Assembly: GCA_964342805.1 (NCBI GenBank)
Contig: CAYFHQ010000141.1
Coordinates: 1-8,194, forward strand
DNA: 8,194 nucleotides
From: CAYFHQ01 sp964342805
Lineage (GTDB): Bacteria; Bacillota; Clostridia; Peptostreptococcales; Acidaminobacteraceae
Direction of reading: 5' to 3'
Shown here: positions 6,716-8,194 of the stretch, in pieces
Layout: the number at the start of each line of letters is the position of its first letter
Position numbering within the stretch: the first letter of the stretch is position 1
Position numbers and translations under genes: made by a program
Notes under the pieces: generated by a model
What the model was told of the DNA's origin: nothing
Databases searched by the model: none
Seen by the model: only the letters and a program-made list of their open reading frames with translations

Positions 6716-7534
6716 GTGGAAAGAACATATCAATATCGAAAACATGTTGGGACCCTGGCAAATGTTTTGCCTTGGGTCCTTGGGCTTGTAGGTGTACTAC
6801 AGATTTTCTCTTCCTTAACGGTGTTACGACTGGGAGGAAGTTCATTCTTGCTAGCCTTTCCCGGGGTCATGAATGTCATACTAGCATTCTTTGTAAAAGT
6901 TCAGTACGGGCGTATGGCTAAGATTAGAATTCAAGTAACTAACGAAGAACTTATCTATACGAACCATAAAGGAGTACAGCGGGTTTCCTTTGACGACATC
7001 ACGGCTGTGGAATTCCCTTCCGTCAAATATGTTGGAGGGTGGTTAAAGGTCACAAGTCAGACAAGTACCCTCAGGATGACCGTAGTGGTTGAGGACATTC
7101 CTCAGCTGGTCAAGGACATTAAAGACCAGTTAGACCGACGGAACATGTCGTCCGTGTATGACCAAGAAAAACTAGCCTCCTTTACCCACACGGCAGCCTA
7201 TAGCAATACCAGCTGGCCACGATTGACGCGGTGGTGGTGGAAGATTGCCCTGGCTTCATTGGGTGGTCTGCTGATCGGCATTGTCCTGTGTTTACAGGTA
7301 GACGACTTTTCCCTCCGGATGTTGATCTTACTGGCTTCACTGCTATACCCAACCCTGGTTTACGTTGTGATTGAAATCCGCTTGGTCAAAGTTCTTCGAA
7401 AGCAGATGGATGTGGATGGACTTGCTGGGCAGGAATCAGCGGTTGAGCTTGAGGGGCCTGTGGTGAAGCAAACCTTGATTTGGGGTGTTGTTGGGTTTTT
7501 GGCTCTTGTTGTTTTGGGGTTGGTGGGGTTGTAG
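6716..7534 (+). CDS. five-helix membrane protein with a PH-like cytoplasmic insert
   Basis: The 272-residue protein starts with GTG immediately after the hydrolase stop. Hydrophobic segments lie at about 14-36, 42-61, 174-193, 199-219 and 252-271. Between the second and third, residues 65-140 have the strand pattern of a bacterial PH-like domain: RIQVTNEELIYTN, then VQRVSFDDITAVEFP, then GGWLKVTS and LRMTVVVED, closed by a helix (PQLVKDIKDQLDRR). Proteins with this order (two helices, PH-like domain, more helices) are common in Bacillota but mostly uncharacterised; the positive-inside rule suggests a cytoplasmic insert. Its role beside a hydrolase is unknown. The last 18 codons are almost pure G and T, unlike the GTC/CTG-rich codons of the earlier helices, so the C-terminal helix may have been altered or may come from a recombination event. 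The membrane topology is firm, the domain name moderate. Confidence 0.82.
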   Translation: MERTYQYRKHVGTLANVLPWVLGLVGVLQIFSSLTVLRLGGSSFLLAFPGVMNVILAFFVKVQYGRMAKIRIQVTNEELIYTNHKGVQRVSFDDITAVEFPSVKYVGGWLKVTSQTSTLRMTVVVEDIPQLVKDIKDQLDRRNMSSVYDQEKLASFTHTAAYSNTSWPRLTRWWWKIALASLGGLLIGIVLCLQVDDFSLRMLILLASLLYPTLVYVVIEIRLVKVLRKQMDVDGLAGQESAVELEGPVVKQTLIWGVVGFLALVVLGLVGL

Positions 7535-7580
7535 GTTGATTTGGTTATGAATTTTGTTGGGTGGGGGTGGGGGAGTTAAG
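7478..7580 (+). other. C-poor, G/T-rich tract with G-runs at an island border
   Basis: Only about two cytosines occur in this hundred-base stretch. It covers the last codons of the membrane-protein gene and the gap to the ATPase gene. Runs of three or more G occur at 7482-7485, 7493-7495, 7516-7519, 7525-7528, and closely at 7559-7561, 7563-7567 and 7569-7573. The last three are separated by single T residues, so they could join with an upstream run in a G-quadruplex on the + strand. No hairpin or T-tract terminator was found here. The rest of the gap up to 7603 holds only the ribosome binding site of the ATPase gene. Confidence 0.7.
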
Positions 7581-7593
7581 TAACAGAACTCTT

Positions 7594-7599
7594 GGAGGT
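7594..7599 (+). promoter_or_regulatory. ribosome binding site deciding the ATPase start at 7604
   Basis: GGAGGT lies four bases before the ATG at 7604. An upstream in-frame TTG at 7592 overlaps this site and is rejected as the start. Confidence 0.8.
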
Positions 7600-7603
7600 A
7601 TAT

Positions 7604-8146
7604 ATGGAAAAGAACTTTTGCTTTGAATCTTATAAAAGCTTTCAAGACAACAATGAGGTAATGAGAGTAAAGCCTCTAAATGTTCTTATTGGAAGAAATA
7701 ATTCTGGTAAATCTAGTCTTCTTGATATACTTGGATTTTGTATCAATTTTAGAGAATATAATGATCGCAGTTCAGAAGTTGTTGGGTTGAGTTATTTCAA
7801 AAAACTCACAGAGAAGGATATAGCTTTTGGATTCTCAAAGACGACAAGTGGAGGTAGAATTAGTGGAAATCACTACCAGTATGGTTGTCAGTTTTTGAGC
7901 AAAGAACTAAAAATTGATTACAACTTATCACGATCCAATGAAAATAGTGGACAAACATTTACTGCATCTACGAAGAATCTATCATTTGATCTTCAACGTG
8001 ATATTAAGGAAAAATGGGATCGAATTGCTACAACCATTGGTAATCCATTTGCAGGTAATAGCTATTTAAGAGTATTTGCAGAACGTGATGTTAAACCTGA
8101 AAATGATACAGCTGATTTAAACTGTTACTCGGACGGCACAGTATAA
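7604..8146 (+). CDS. N-terminal part of an OLD/RecF-like AAA ATPase, closed early by TAA
   Basis: The 180 residues form the start of an SMC/RecF/OLD-type ATPase. After a short strand (FCFESYKSFQDNNEVMRV) comes PLNVLIGRNNSGKSSLLDIL with Walker A GRNNSGKSS (30-38). Near the end is SYLRVFAERDVKPEND (153-168), matching the segment in such ATPases that precedes a G-x-G-A-T-like block. The frame then ends with TAA at 8144-8146, well before the signature motif, Walker B and any C-terminal Toprim nuclease domain. Family members run to 350-600 residues, so this is truncated. The 16 codons after the stop still read like family sequence (TxKVRHIFNN-YD). The gene is clearly AT-richer than its neighbours: I count 17 G or C in 7681-7740 against 30 in 4621-4680. 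Asp is mostly GAT here, GAC upstream. Relatives occur in Gabija, Septu, OLD and retron defence systems, but which, if any, cannot be said because the partner genes lie outside the window. Confidence 0.75.
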   Translation: MEKNFCFESYKSFQDNNEVMRVKPLNVLIGRNNSGKSSLLDILGFCINFREYNDRSSEVVGLSYFKKLTEKDIAFGFSKTTSGGRISGNHYQYGCQFLSKELKIDYNLSRSNENSGQTFTASTKNLSFDLQRDIKEKWDRIATTIGNPFAGNSYLRVFAERDVKPENDTADLNCYSDGTV

Positions 8147-8194
8147 TGTACACACAAGGTTAGACACATTTTCAACAATCTAAGTTATGATATA
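8147..8194 (+). pseudogene. possible continuation of the interrupted ATPase frame
   Basis: The 16 codons after the TAA, in the same frame and up to the window edge, translate to CTHKVRHIFNNLSYDI. In OLD-like ATPases the segment after the AERD motif commonly reads like T-N-x-(V/I)-R-x-x-(I/F)-N followed by a Tyr-Asp or similar pair; the match here is by eye and memory. If right, the gene is split by one nonsense codon (or a sequencing error) and its remainder lies beyond the window. Confidence 0.45.

Noticed and set aside
7436..7645. Proline- and asparagine-rich frame on the - strand
   Set aside because: The low-complexity protein is a direct result of reading the G/T-rich tract backwards; no start signal or homology is seen.

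Overview
The window looks like a stretch of chromosome from a low- to mid-GC Bacillota (Firmicutes), most likely of the class Clostridia or a relative. This rests on strong AGGAGG-type ribosome binding sites before nearly every gene, compact genes mostly on one strand, two Rho-independent terminators with clean T-tracts, and similarity of the recognisable proteins to clostridial families. Genus and species cannot be told from the sequence. All genes I can support lie on the + strand.

Left part (1-2672): the C-terminal part of an unrecognised protein, cut by the window edge; a stand-alone DUF89/ARMT1-like metal-dependent phosphatase of the metabolite damage-control type; a strong terminator; then a small class I SAM-dependent methyltransferase. 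Middle part (2673-5400): a fusion of an XRE-type helix-turn-helix with a second class I methyltransferase, followed by a cytosine-deaminase-like amidohydrolase and a long hairpin terminator. Right part (5401-7534): a small membrane-anchored protein of unknown function, an alpha/beta hydrolase, and a five-helix membrane protein with a PH-like insert that starts with GTG directly after the hydrolase stop codon. The last two are almost surely co-transcribed.

From about 7480 the DNA changes. There is a C-poor, G/T-rich tract with three close G-runs, then a visibly AT-richer gene encoding the N-terminal part of an OLD/RecF-like AAA ATPase of the kind common in anti-phage defence loci and other mobile regions. 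Its frame is closed by a TAA at 8144, but the in-frame codons after the stop still look like the family's continuation. It is therefore either a broken gene or a base error. This right edge is the most likely border of a transferred island and the best place to look for an accessory system.

The left and middle genes look like small-molecule metabolism (metabolite repair, methyl transfer, base deamination, ester or amide hydrolysis), but no single pathway ties them together from this window alone. No tRNA, rRNA, CRISPR array, insertion sequence or known riboswitch was recognised.
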